A stretch of 46,010 nt of DNA, taken from Frigoriflavimonas asaccharolytica (GTDB lineage: Bacteria; Bacteroidota; Bacteroidia; Flavobacteriales; Weeksellaceae). How positions within the stretch are numbered: the stretch's first letter is position 1; every line of letters starts with the position of its first letter. Location: contig NZ_JABSNO010000027.1 of assembly GCF_013294015.1 (NCBI RefSeq), positions 1-46,010 of the forward strand, written 5' to 3'. The notes beneath the pieces are model-generated. The model was not told where the DNA came from. It did not search any database and was given only the letters and a program-made list of their open reading frames with translations. Position numbers and translations under genes: made by a program. Positions 7,295 to 16,047 of the stretch are shown here, piece by piece.

Positions 7295-8440
7295 ATGAAA
7301 AGAACAATTGCCCATCTAGATTTAGATACTTTTTTTGTCTCTTGCGAAAGAAATTTAAATTCAAAATTGATAGGAATACCTGTAATAATAGGTGGCGGAG
7401 ATAGAGGTGTGGTAGCATCTTGCTCTTATGAAAGCAGGTATTTTGGGGTAAGATCTGCAATGCCCATAAAAATGGCTTTAAGACTTTGCCCAGATGCAAA
7501 AGTAATAAAAGGAGATATGGATTTGTATTCCAAAATGTCGCAAGAAGTTACAGAAATTATCAAAGAAAAAGCACCATTGATGGAAAAAGCCAGTATAGAC
7601 GAATTTTATTTAGATCTCTCTGGCATGGATCATTTTTTTGGCTGCTACAAATGGACCAACGAAATTTCTGAATCTGTGATTAAAAATACAGGTTTGCCCA
7701 TAAGTTTTGCCGTTTCTTCTAACAAAACAGTTTCTAAAATTGGTACTGGTGAAGCAAAACCCATCGGAAGATTAGAAATTCAAGACCAAAATGTTCAGCA
7801 ATTTTTGAATCCACTTTCTATAAAAAAAATTCCTATGGTGGGAAATGTTACCTTTCAATTGCTTTCCAGATTAGGAATTAGAACCATCAAAACGCTTTCA
7901 GAAATGCCCAAAGATGTTTTGCAGCAATTAATTGGCAAAAACGGAAACGAACTTTGGAAAAAAGCCAATGGAATAGACGAAAATCCTGTAATTCCTTATT
8001 CCGAGCGGAAATCTATTTCATCAGATCATACATTTTCTAATGATACTATTGATATAGAAGCCATCAAAAATTTAATTTCTGGTATGGTAGAGCAACTTTC
8101 TTTTCAATTGAGAAATGAAAAATGGTTGACATCTACCGTTACGGTGAAAATTAGATATGCCAATTTTGATACCGAAACCAAACAATGCAAAATCTCTTAT
8201 ACAGCAGCAGACCACACTTTGCTGAAATATGCTTTCGGATTGTTTCACAAATTATATACCCGAAGAATGAGAATAAGGCTTATCGGGATTAAGTTTTCTG
8301 GTTTGGTACATGGCAATCATCAAATGGATCTTTTTGAAGATACCGAAGAACTCATCAATTTATACCAAACGATGGATAAAATTAAGACCAGATTTGGAAA
8401 AAATGCTGTGGGCAAAGCGTCTGGATATTTAATAAATTAA
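7295..8440 (+). CDS. dinB: Y-family DNA polymerase (DinB-like, mutasome component)
   Basis: 381 residues. Catalytic region HLDLDTFFVSCE (residues 7-18) has the metal-binding Asp and the steric-gate Phe14, and S-I-D-E-F-Y-L-D-L near residue 100 supplies the second acidic pair. R-S-A-M-P-I-K-M-A and the helix-hairpin-helix region (K-I-P-M-V-G) follow, then the little-finger domain. A sliding-clamp motif QMDLF is near the C-terminus. Family function: translesion synthesis past damaged bases. It precedes the dnaE2-like gene by 6 bp, so the two are cotranscribed. In this arrangement the protein may act like ImuB, but unlike ImuB it keeps its catalytic residues, so I call it an active polymerase. 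Confidence 0.9.
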   Translation: MKRTIAHLDLDTFFVSCERNLNSKLIGIPVIIGGGDRGVVASCSYESRYFGVRSAMPIKMALRLCPDAKVIKGDMDLYSKMSQEVTEIIKEKAPLMEKASIDEFYLDLSGMDHFFGCYKWTNEISESVIKNTGLPISFAVSSNKTVSKIGTGEAKPIGRLEIQDQNVQQFLNPLSIKKIPMVGNVTFQLLSRLGIRTIKTLSEMPKDVLQQLIGKNGNELWKKANGIDENPVIPYSERKSISSDHTFSNDTIDIEAIKNLISGMVEQLSFQLRNEKWLTSTVTVKIRYANFDTETKQCKISYTAADHTLLKYAFGLFHKLYTRRMRIRLIGIKFSGLVHGNHQMDLFEDTEELINLYQTMDKIKTRFGKNAVGKASGYLIN

Positions 8441-8446
8441 AATAGT

Positions 8447-11400
8447 ATGTTTCTCAACTGCCATTCTTTCCACAGTTTACGCTACGGCACCATTTCCATA
8501 GAGGATTTGGTGAAGCAAGCGGTCTATTTAAACATAAAAACCCTCGCACTTACGGATATTAATACCATTACAGGTATTTATGAATTTTATAAATTGTGTT
8601 TAGAAAATAATATAAAACCTTTGGTAGGTGTAGATATTCGCAATGATAACGAATTGTATTACATTACCTTAGCCAAAAATGCTACAGGAATTGCCGAAAT
8701 AAATAAACTGCTAACCAAAGTAAATTGTGAAAATTTACCCTTACCAAAACAAAATCCAGATTTTGAAAATGTGTATGTAATTTATCCTATAGAAAATGTA
8801 CCAGAAAAGCTTTCAGATCACGAATTTATTGGGGTAAAACCAGAGCAAATCAACCAACTCATCAGTGTAAAGTGGAAAAATTTATTTCACAAAATGCTTA
8901 TTTTAAGTCCAGTCACTTTCCGAACAAAAAACCAATTCAACCTTCACAAAATATTAAGAGCGATAGATAACAATGTGCTTTTATCACAACTGAGGGATTT
9001 TGATATTTGCAAAAATACCGAAACTTTGAAACCAGAAGCAGAAGTTGTTTTTTATTTTAAATTTTACAACCAGATTATAGAAAATACCCAACAAATTTTT
9101 GAAACCTGTAATTATCAATTTGATTTTTCTACGCCAAAAAACAAGAAAAACTTTACAGATAATACTGAAAATGATTTCAAACTTTTAAAAAAATTAGCTT
9201 TGGAAGGTTTAGAAAAAATATATCCAAAAGATGATTTGGTGGCTTTGGAAAGAGTAGAAAAAGAACTAAAAGTAATTAAAGACCTCTCTTTTTGTGGCTA
9301 TTTTCTCATTACTTGGGATATAGTGCAATACAGCAATAGCATAGGTTTAATGCATGTTGGCCGTGGTTCTGGCGCAAATAGCATCATCAGTTATTGTTTG
9401 GGAATCACCAATATTTGCCCCATAGAATTGGATCTTTATTTTGAAAGATTTTTAAATGTAAACCGAAAAAGTCCACCAGATTTTGATATCGATTGGAGTT
9501 GGCAAGATAGAGATACCATTTTGCAATATATTTTTGATAAATATGGAAAAGAGCATGTAGCTTTTTGTGGTACCAATGTAGAATTCAAATACAGATCTAT
9601 CTTTCGGGAATTGGGAAAAGTTTTCGGCTTGCCAAAGGAAGAATTGGATGCTCTGGCTACAAAACCAATTGCTGAACATGAAGAAAATTCTTTAGTAAAA
9701 ACCATTCATAAATATGGTCTATTGCTAGAGAAATTTCCAAACCAGAGAAGCATGCATTCTTGTGGAATCATCATTTCGGAAGAACCCATCACCAATTTTA
9801 CGGCTTTAGAAATGCCACCAAAAGGTTTCCCCATCGTTCAGTTTGATATGCATGTTGCGGAAGATATTGGCTTTGATAAATTTGATATTCTCTCGCAACG
9901 AGGAATAGGAAGCATTAATGATGCTGTAAACCTCATCAAAAAAAATAGAAATATTGAGGTAGATATCCGAGATTTGAGTCTATCTAAAAATGAAGCCATC
10001 GTAAATGAAAATTTAGGAAAAGGAAAAACAATTGGCTGTTTTTATATAGAAAGTCCCGCCATGAGAGGACTTTTAAGACGCTTGAAATGTGAAGATTACA
10101 AAATTTTAGTCGCTGCATCTTCCATTATAAGACCAGGTGTAGCAAAAAGTGGAATGATGAAGGAATATATCTTCCGGCACAACAACCCAACACAATTTGA
10201 ATATTTTCATAAAGTTTTTGAAGAGCAACTTGGCGAAACGTATGGTGTGATGGTCTACCAAGAAGATGTGATAAAAATTGCCCTTCATTTTGGTGGCTTA
10301 ACGGCGGCAGACGGAGATATCTTGAGAAGAGCAATGAGTGGGAAAGGAAGATCTTTGGAAGCACTGCAAAAAATTAAAGATGATTTTTTTAAATCTTGCA
10401 AAAATTTAGGACATCCAGAGCAACTTTCACAAGAAGTTTATCGGCAGATAGAATCTTTTGCCGGCTATTCTTTTTGCAAATCTCACTCTGCATCTTATGC
10501 GGTAGAAAGTTACCAAAGTTTGTATTTAAAAGTCTACTATCCTATAGAATTTATGGTTGCTGTTATTAATAATCAAGGCGGTTTTTATAGAACAGAAGTC
10601 TATGTGCATGAAGCAAAAATGTCTGGCGGATTGATACAAAATCCTTGCGTGAACAAAAGTGAATATGAAACCACCGTTTATGGCAAAAAAGTGTATTTGG
10701 GTTTGATGCATATTGAAAAAATAGAAGGAAGATTGGAGCAATTCATCATAGAAGAGAGGAAAAAAAATGGTGATTATATTTCATTAGAAAATTTTATAAA
10801 AAGAGTACCAATTGGTGTAGAAAGTTTGCAAATATTAATTTTCATTGGTGCATTTAGGTTTACAGGCAAGCAAAAAAATGAGCTTTTAATACAATCTAGG
10901 TTGATAATGTCTACCTACAAACCAGAATTAAAAATGCTTTCATTGCTAGATGAGCCTATCAAAGAATATCATCTACCGCAATTGAATAGAAATAAATTCG
11001 AAGATGCTTTTGATGAAATAGAGATTCTAGGGTTCACCGTTTCTTGTACGCCGTTTGATCTTTTAGAAACCAAATATAGAGGCAGCGTGATGGCAAAAGA
11101 TTTAGCAAAAAACCACAAAAGGCAGGTGAAAATGTTGGCTTATCTTATCTCTAGAAAACATGTACCTACCAAAAAAGGTACCATGTTTTTTGGCACTTGG
11201 ATAGATGCAGAAGGCGAATATTTTGATACTGCACATTTTCCAGATAATCTCAAAACCTATCCTTTTCAAGGTGGTGGTTGTTATTTGCTATTGGGATTGG
11301 TAGAAGTAGATTTTCATTTTCCTACGCTCACAATTTTAAAAATGGCAAAAATGCCCTTTATTCCAGATCCTAGATATTCTAGCACCACAGAAAAATCTTT

Positions 11401-11503
11401 TGATGTGCACAAAAATATCAAAGAAGATGTGAGCATGACGTCTAGATCGCCTTATCCTTCTGAAAAAGATATTGGTTTGCCACGGCAGAAAATGGTGCAA
11501 TAA
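8447..11503 (+). CDS. dnaE2: error-prone DNA polymerase III alpha (DnaE2-type)
   Basis: 1018 residues, shorter than replicative DnaE (about 1160 or more). The N-terminal PHP domain begins NCHSFHSLRYGT at residue 4. The palm has GRGSGANSIISYCLGIT (from about residue 305) and the catalytic acidic motif P-D-F-D-I-D-W near residue 345. The later G-R-S-L-E-A and S-F-A-G-Y-S-F-C-K-S-H-S-A-S-Y motifs are typical of the family. The short C-terminus suggests no tau-binding domain, as in DnaE2/ImuC. It shares an operon with the Y-family polymerase, and the divergent S24 repressor indicates SOS induction. No imuA gene is present. DnaE2 versus DnaE1 rests on length and context. Confidence 0.88.
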   Translation: MFLNCHSFHSLRYGTISIEDLVKQAVYLNIKTLALTDINTITGIYEFYKLCLENNIKPLVGVDIRNDNELYYITLAKNATGIAEINKLLTKVNCENLPLPKQNPDFENVYVIYPIENVPEKLSDHEFIGVKPEQINQLISVKWKNLFHKMLILSPVTFRTKNQFNLHKILRAIDNNVLLSQLRDFDICKNTETLKPEAEVVFYFKFYNQIIENTQQIFETCNYQFDFSTPKNKKNFTDNTENDFKLLKKLALEGLEKIYPKDDLVALERVEKELKVIKDLSFCGYFLITWDIVQYSNSIGLMHVGRGSGANSIISYCLGITNICPIELDLYFERFLNVNRKSPPDFDIDWSWQDRDTILQYIFDKYGKEHVAFCGTNVEFKYRSIFRELGKVFGLPKEELDALATKPIAEHEENSLVKTIHKYGLLLEKFPNQRSMHSCGIIISEEPITNFTALEMPPKGFPIVQFDMHVAEDIGFDKFDILSQRGIGSINDAVNLIKKNRNIEVDIRDLSLSKNEAIVNENLGKGKTIGCFYIESPAMRGLLRRLKCEDYKILVAASSIIRPGVAKSGMMKEYIFRHNNPTQFEYFHKVFEEQLGETYGVMVYQEDVIKIALHFGGLTAADGDILRRAMSGKGRSLEALQKIKDDFFKSCKNLGHPEQLSQEVYRQIESFAGYSFCKSHSASYAVESYQSLYLKVYYPIEFMVAVINNQGGFYRTEVYVHEAKMSGGLIQNPCVNKSEYETTVYGKKVYLGLMHIEKIEGRLEQFIIEERKKNGDYISLENFIKRVPIGVESLQILIFIGAFRFTGKQKNELLIQSRLIMSTYKPELKMLSLLDEPIKEYHLPQLNRNKFEDAFDEIEILGFTVSCTPFDLLETKYRGSVMAKDLAKNHKRQVKMLAYLISRKHVPTKKGTMFFGTWIDAEGEYFDTAHFPDNLKTYPFQGGGCYLLLGLVEVDFHFPTLTILKMAKMPFIPDPRYSSTTEKSFDVHKNIKEDVSMTSRSPYPSEKDIGLPRQKMVQ

Positions 11504-11633
11504 TTTATTTTTTGCAATATCCTACACATTAAACTTCTTATTCTTGTAACTCAATGTTAGGGAATTAATAGCCAACTTTGAGAATTGGAAGATAACCACG
11601 ATTAGGGGAAACTTGATTCGTTTCCCTGCATCG

Positions 11634-12317
11634 CTATTTTTTTACATTAAATTCTCCAGTGATAATAAAATAAGTATTGTTGTCGTTTTTATATTTTACT
11701 GCTTTTAAATTTGGTTGGTATACTATTTTTTCATTCATTTTATTAGTAGTTGCAAGCAATTTTTTTTCATACTTATATTTTTTACTGAAGTAATAGGTAG
11801 TGTAATGTATAATATCATTTTCTATAACTCCATTCTGATCTTCGTACCATTCTTTAGAAGGACTGTTGTACCATTTTTTCACTTTTAAAATTTCATTATC
11901 AACTTCAAAAAATCTAAAAAACGTAGCTTTGATAGGTTTTATTATTTTTATTTTACCATCGTTGGGAATAGATAAATATTCTCCACCAATATCTTGCGTT
12001 GCAACGCACTCATTTCCTTCGTCAGAAAAAACACTAAAACTTACTGTTCCATTATTTCTGTAGTAAGCATAAACTTCGTTTATCTTTAAATGGGTGTTTT
12101 TCTTAAGTTTTTGTTTTAATTCGTAGTCTAAAAACTCTAAATAATATGCAGTATAATTGCCATTTTTAGCAGTATTTAAGGTGTCTATATCTATTTTTCG
12201 ATCCATTAAATACTTTTTAAAAGAATCTAAATCACCACTATTATTACTGCTGATTTTTTGACTTTTACAACCAATAAAAATAAAACATACAATGTATATA
12301 ATCGCTTTATTTATCAT
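11634..12317 (-). CDS. lipoprotein, predicted immunity to the toxin-23-like effector
   Basis: 227 residues. The signal peptide MINKAIIYIVCFIFIGC ends in a lipobox with Cys17, so the protein should be anchored in the membrane facing the periplasm. The mature part reads as beta-rich (Y-A-Y-Y-R-N-N-G-T-V-S-F-S-V-F). No known family was recognised. Its start overlaps the last 11 bp of the upstream effector gene, the tight coupling seen in effector-immunity pairs. A periplasmic immunity implies that the toxin acts in the periplasm. The immunity role is inferred from position, the lipoprotein call from sequence. Confidence 0.65.
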   Translation of the reverse strand: MINKAIIYIVCFIFIGCKSQKISSNNSGDLDSFKKYLMDRKIDIDTLNTAKNGNYTAYYLEFLDYELKQKLKKNTHLKINEVYAYYRNNGTVSFSVFSDEGNECVATQDIGGEYLSIPNDGKIKIIKPIKATFFRFFEVDNEILKVKKWYNSPSKEWYEDQNGVIENDIIHYTTYYFSKKYKYEKKLLATTNKMNEKIVYQPNLKAVKYKNDNNTYFIITGEFNVKK

Positions 12318-14214
12318 TTATATTATTTATTTGAGGATCCAAATCTATTTTTAAATCTTGTAACTTTTTATTTGATAAAGGTGCATTCATATAGGTATTT
12401 AACCTTTCCAAATCAACTTCTTTAGAACCTTCTTTATAAACCACAAATAAATGGTGGAATGTTGGACTAAATTTTAGTAAGCTGGTTTCTTCATAATTAA
12501 TCATATCAAGATTATATTTCCCTAAATCTTTCTTGTACTTTAGAACACTTAATTTAAATTTTTCATCATCTTTAAAGTCGTCTTTGATAGGTTCTTTTGG
12601 TCTTTCTGGTATATCAGGAAACGGTATTGCATTGTGCATAGCGTTGGAAGGCCAAAATGTACCATATCCAACCTTCGTGGTTTTATTGAAGTTTCCATTG
12701 GCATCTGTGAATGAAAAACTTTCTTGTCCACGGTTTAGTAAAACATCAAACAAACGTTGGGTATCATAATTTTGTCCGCCTATATTTTTATCCAAATTAT
12801 ATGTGTTTTTATTATTAGATTTCCCATAATACAGATCAAAAGCATACGCCATATCTATATTATCACTTATTCTGGCTTTCATATTTACACCTGCAGACCA
12901 ATATTGATCAGAATCCATACCCAAAAACAAAGGCAGTTTATAAATATCATTGTAAGAAGAAATCATAAAATTTCCTATTTTTATAGATGCTGCACCTAAA
13001 ATCTGATTGCGGTTTGGTCTATCGTGAGAATTATAGGGATCTTTGATTCTATTCCCATCTATATCATACTCACTGGTTACTCTTCCAGAACTTAAAACTC
13101 CAACTTGCCCTAGCGTAAAAGCATATTCATAAGGATTATTAACACCAGATCCAGAAAAATCATTAAATAAATTCATATTCATAGAATTTCCTGTTTTGTA
13201 GCCTAAAGTAAGAGATGGTGTGCCACTTAATGTAAATAAATTAGGGCTTAATGGGGAAGTTCCCGGTGTTCCGTTTCCATAATAGGTTGCCGCTGCAGTA
13301 AAACTTGGCATCAATCCAAAATCATTTCCTACTTTTATTTGTTTGGAAATACCTGCATACAAACTCGCAGAAAAACCGCCACCCAAGCTGAAACTAAATT
13401 TTAAACCAATATTAAACGGTGGATCTCCTGGTCCGCCATTTGTAGGTGGAGGATTAGGTGGATCAGGAAAATACATTTCATCATAATCTCCCGCATTTGG
13501 TCCTCCTCTCGCTTTAGAATCTCTTCTATATTCTGGGTGTGAATTTCCCATTACTTCTTCACTTTCCATTTTAGGAAAATTAATATTTAAAGCACCATTA
13601 AAAGTAGGAGATTCTAATGTACCAATTTCGACGTTAGATTCTCCCGCCGCATCAAATTGGAAGAGGTCGTAATCATAAACATCCAAATTATCTTTAATTG
13701 ATAATTTATCTCTCACCTTAAAATCAATGTAATTACCGTATGCTTCGGTAAGCCAAGAGATTAATTTTATTTTCCGATCGTTGCTGTTTTCTATATTGGT
13801 AAGTTGTCCTTCCCAGACTAAAATTTCATCTGTTTTTTCATCATATTTCGCCTTAGATGAATGTAAAGATTTTGTAACCTTTATGGATGGATTGACAATT
13901 TTTCCCTCTGCAATATCTTTGTATAATGAATATATTATTCCAGAATTATCAGCATTGAATTTTTGTACCATTTCATTTGCCACAGATTTTATATGATTAT
14001 GAACATAAAGACTTTCTAGTTTGTATTCACTCTCAATTATTTCTGCTTCTTTTGGAACAAATTTTTCTGGTTCTCCATACAAAACACCACCTTCTTTCCC
14101 AACTTGAATTATCTTTTTTGCAGAATAATTTTCAATATTTTCTTTCGAGTATATTTTATAGCTCTTTCCTACAATCTTTGTTATATTTCCTTTTACTATT
14201 CGTGTTCTACTCAT
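12307..14214 (-). CDS. T6SS effector with MSRTRIVKG N-terminus and polymorphic toxin 23-like C-terminus
   Basis: 635 residues. Residues 1-50 are the shared segment (MSRTRIVKG, then K-I-I-Q-V-G-K-E-G-G-V-L-Y-G-E-P-E). A middle region of about 200 residues has no recognised fold. A proline-glycine linker (F-P-D-P-P-N-P-P-P-T-N-G-G-P-G-D) then leads to a glycine-rich, beta-strand-rich C-terminal domain with I-G-N-F-M-I-S-S-Y-N-D and L-F-L-G-M-D-S-D-Q-Y-W, resembling the Bacterial toxin 23 family of polymorphic toxins; the activity of that family is not known to me. The gene starts 11 bp after a vgrG-tail remnant and overlaps a lipoprotein gene by 11 bp. The effector role is well supported by layout; the toxin-23 name is moderate. 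Confidence 0.7.
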   Translation of the reverse strand: MSRTRIVKGNITKIVGKSYKIYSKENIENYSAKKIIQVGKEGGVLYGEPEKFVPKEAEIIESEYKLESLYVHNHIKSVANEMVQKFNADNSGIIYSLYKDIAEGKIVNPSIKVTKSLHSSKAKYDEKTDEILVWEGQLTNIENSNDRKIKLISWLTEAYGNYIDFKVRDKLSIKDNLDVYDYDLFQFDAAGESNVEIGTLESPTFNGALNINFPKMESEEVMGNSHPEYRRDSKARGGPNAGDYDEMYFPDPPNPPPTNGGPGDPPFNIGLKFSFSLGGGFSASLYAGISKQIKVGNDFGLMPSFTAAATYYGNGTPGTSPLSPNLFTLSGTPSLTLGYKTGNSMNMNLFNDFSGSGVNNPYEYAFTLGQVGVLSSGRVTSEYDIDGNRIKDPYNSHDRPNRNQILGAASIKIGNFMISSYNDIYKLPLFLGMDSDQYWSAGVNMKARISDNIDMAYAFDLYYGKSNNKNTYNLDKNIGGQNYDTQRLFDVLLNRGQESFSFTDANGNFNKTTKVGYGTFWPSNAMHNAIPFPDIPERPKEPIKDDFKDDEKFKLSVLKYKKDLGKYNLDMINYEETSLLKFSPTFHHLFVVYKEGSKEVDLERLNTYMNAPLSNKKLQDLKIDLDPQINNINDK

Positions 14215-14225
14215 TATATAATTTT

Positions 14226-14381
14226 TTAATAATTATTCCTTTTTACAGCACTGCTATATTTCACTACTTTATCAAAGTCTGCTCGATCAAATATACGATT
14301 CTCCATAAATATTCTCCTAACATCATTTACACAAGAAAGCACGATAGAGCAAACTAATAAAAAAACAATATTTTTCTTCAT
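14226..14381 (-). pseudogene. chimera: truncated lipoprotein joined to a vgrG 3' tail
   Basis: A 51-codon frame. The N-terminus MKKNIVFLLVCSIVLSC is a lipoprotein signal with Cys17, its ATG overlapping the TGA of the metallopeptidase fragment as immunity genes do here. The last 14 residues, KVVKYSSAVKRNNY, align with the VgrG C-terminus KEVKNSSAEKGNNY, and the last 50 bp or so match the vgrG 3' end at nucleotide level. An effector starts 11 bp downstream, the same distance as after both vgrG copies. I read it as an immunity gene cut by recombination with a vgrG tail. Whether it is expressed is unknown. Confidence 0.7.
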
Positions 14382-14603
14382 TTAATTTCAATTTTGGTAA
14401 GCCATATCAGACCTAAAACATCTTTTTCTGCAGTCCAACCCATTTTCGCCACCATCTTTTAAATTTACGCGCAAAGTGGTTTCAATTTTAAAATTATTAC
14501 CATCTATTTTTACATCTACCCAATCTACGTTTTTATGCGTAAACTTTATGGGTTTTTCAATTGCAAAACTTTTTTTCTTGAATTCTGCCTGACCAGTAAC
14601 GCA
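14378..14603 (-). pseudogene. internally deleted metallopeptidase effector fragment
   Basis: It carries two separate pieces of the 16.0-17.6 kb effector. One covers the T-G-Q-A-E-F-K-K-K-S-F to G-L-D-C-R region with near-identical sequence. It is joined at a shared CTGCAG to the extreme 3' end (E-K-D-V-L-G-L-I-W-L-T-K), shifting the frame. The 5' part and the catalytic HEIGH region are missing. The terminal TGA overlaps the ATG of the next lipoprotein. A 9-bp inverted repeat (GTAACGCAT at 14597-14605, ATGCGTTAC at 14632-14640) sits at the 5' break. Confidence 0.75.
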
Positions 14604-14642
14604 TTAGAATACTTCATTTATAATTAAATCATGCGTTACGTT

Positions 14643-15077
14643 TTATTTAGAAAGTTGAACTTTACGTAAAGTCATTGTATCAGGAATCTTAAAAATGAAA
14701 TATAATCCATCAAAAGCATCAAAGCTTGGTTTATAATTTGAGGAACTGGTTTTTGTAGATACAGTATCTATTAAATATCCTTTTTTAGCAAAAATTAGTT
14801 TTCTGGATTCTGATTGCACTCTTAAAATGTGCTGGGACTCAATTGTACTATCTTTTATTGCAAAATATCCTTTTTTGTTAGTGATAGTAGTTAGTATTTC
14901 TAAATTTCCATTTATTTGATTATCGATTTTTTCACCATGTAACATTACTTTTACGCCTTCAATTGGAATATGATTTTGATCTACTACAATTCCATTATAA
15001 TAATCGACGATCTCTCTATTGATTTTTTTTGAATTATTATTCTTACAGGAATTAATTAATATAAAGACAAGTAACAT
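14643..15077 (-). CDS. lipoprotein with carboxypeptidase-regulatory-like fold, probable orphan immunity
   Basis: About 145 residues from the ATG at 15077. M-L-L-V-F-I-L-I-N-S-C gives a lipobox. The mature part has N-G-I-V-V-D-Q-N-H-I-P-I-E-G-V-K-V and T-N-K-K-G-Y-F-A-I-K, the pattern of CarboxypepD_reg or peptidase-associated beta-sandwich domains. The frame runs on unbroken from the end of the upstream metallopeptidase fragment, so the original start, probably with a lysine just before I-L-S, may have been lost; an upstream alternative start is possible. It is likely the immunity partner of a metallopeptidase effector that is now a pseudogene. Family resemblance is visible, function inferred. 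Confidence 0.6.
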   Translation of the reverse strand: MLLVFILINSCKNNNSKKINREIVDYYNGIVVDQNHIPIEGVKVMLHGEKIDNQINGNLEILTTITNKKGYFAIKDSTIESQHILRVQSESRKLIFAKKGYLIDTVSTKTSSSNYKPSFDAFDGLYFIFKIPDTMTLRKVQLSK

Positions 15078-15660
15078 ACTCAATATTTTAATTTTACTAA
15101 GCCATATTAAACCTAAAACATCTTTTTCTGCTGCAGCATATTTGTCATATAAAGCCAATGGGGGATCATTTGGATAATATGGCATAATATCTATTTCGCC
15201 AGATGTTGAATACGAACTTGAATTATCTTTCATACTTTGAGTTATAACATGTACGCTTCCTTTGTGTCCATACGAATATGCAGTAATATCATAAGATTTT
15301 AATATTTCATGACCTATTTCGTGAGCAGATGTAAATTTAAATTTAATGTCTTCATTGTAATCATAAGTAAATCCCCATCCATTAGAAAATTTTATATATC
15401 CCACATTATAACAAATTGCTTCTCTCGAAACTAAATTCCCTATCCAAGAAATAGGGTTTAGCGTTGCTGTACCTGGATTTCCAGAACGCATCCATTTACC
15501 ATTTGTGTTATAAACAAGACTTACATCATCCATCGTTTTTTCTGTAGTATTTACTGTATTAATGAAAACTTCATAGGAATCATCTGCAATTTTTACATCT
15601 TTTGCTTCTGCATGGTTTATTTCTCCCCCAATGATAATTTAAACAATCAATCACCACTTT
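15078..15660 (-). pseudogene. 5'-truncated, frameshifted metallopeptidase effector
   Basis: The region matches the 3' half of the 16-17.6 kb effector from I-D-C-L-N-Y-H-W-G-R-N onward. Near 15616 two T bases are missing compared with the paralogue (GGTTTATT against GGTTTTTATT), breaking the frame. After that the catalytic motif A-H-E-I-G-H-E and conserved Y-S-Y-G-H-K-G-S and G-E-I-D-I-M-P-Y-Y are intact. The N-terminal delivery segment and the first half are absent, so no secretable effector can be made. It diverges from the paralogue over the loop regions, so it represents a distinct older cassette. Confidence 0.75.
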
Positions 15661-15678
15661 TTCTACTCTAAAATTCCT

Positions 15679-16047
15679 TCAATTATTAGAACTTTGCTTT
15701 TTAAAAATGCGTTCTCTATACAAATCAAGAGTATCTATTTTGGAGGTAAGAAAAAGGAAATTAATTTTGCTGTCTGCACCTGATTTACTGGCTAAATTAA
15801 CAGTATCGATTTCTATGCCGTGTTGAATTATTAGTTCATTTACAAATTTTGTACTTCTCCTTTTTAGATAAAAATATCCTTCATCATTAGTATATGTATA
15901 ATTATTCGAACTAGATTCTACAATCTTAATTTTTTTTAAAGGTTTATCCTTATAATAAATATAACCAGAATAATTATTTTTTAAAGATGGTGTACATCCC
16001 ACAAAAAATAAAAAAACCATGTTTAGTTTAAAAATATTGATTTTCAT
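15679..16047 (-). CDS. lipoprotein with carboxypeptidase-regulatory-like fold, predicted immunity
   Basis: 122 residues. The signal MKINIFKLNMVFLFFVGC ends in a lipobox (Cys18). The mature part has S-G-Y-I-Y-Y-K-D-K-P-L-K-K-I-K-I, then T-Y-T-N-D-E-G-Y-F-Y-L-K, the layout of a small CarboxypepD_reg-type beta-sandwich. It overlaps the 3' end of the metallopeptidase effector by 20 bp. Pairing of a small beta-sandwich lipoprotein with a secreted metallopeptidase, found here and again at 14.6-15.1 kb, suggests it is the periplasmic inhibitor. Immunity is inferred from position. Confidence 0.65.
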   Translation of the reverse strand: MKINIFKLNMVFLFFVGCTPSLKNNYSGYIYYKDKPLKKIKIVESSSNNYTYTNDEGYFYLKRRSTKFVNELIIQHGIEIDTVNLASKSGADSKINFLFLTSKIDTLDLYRERIFKKQSSNN

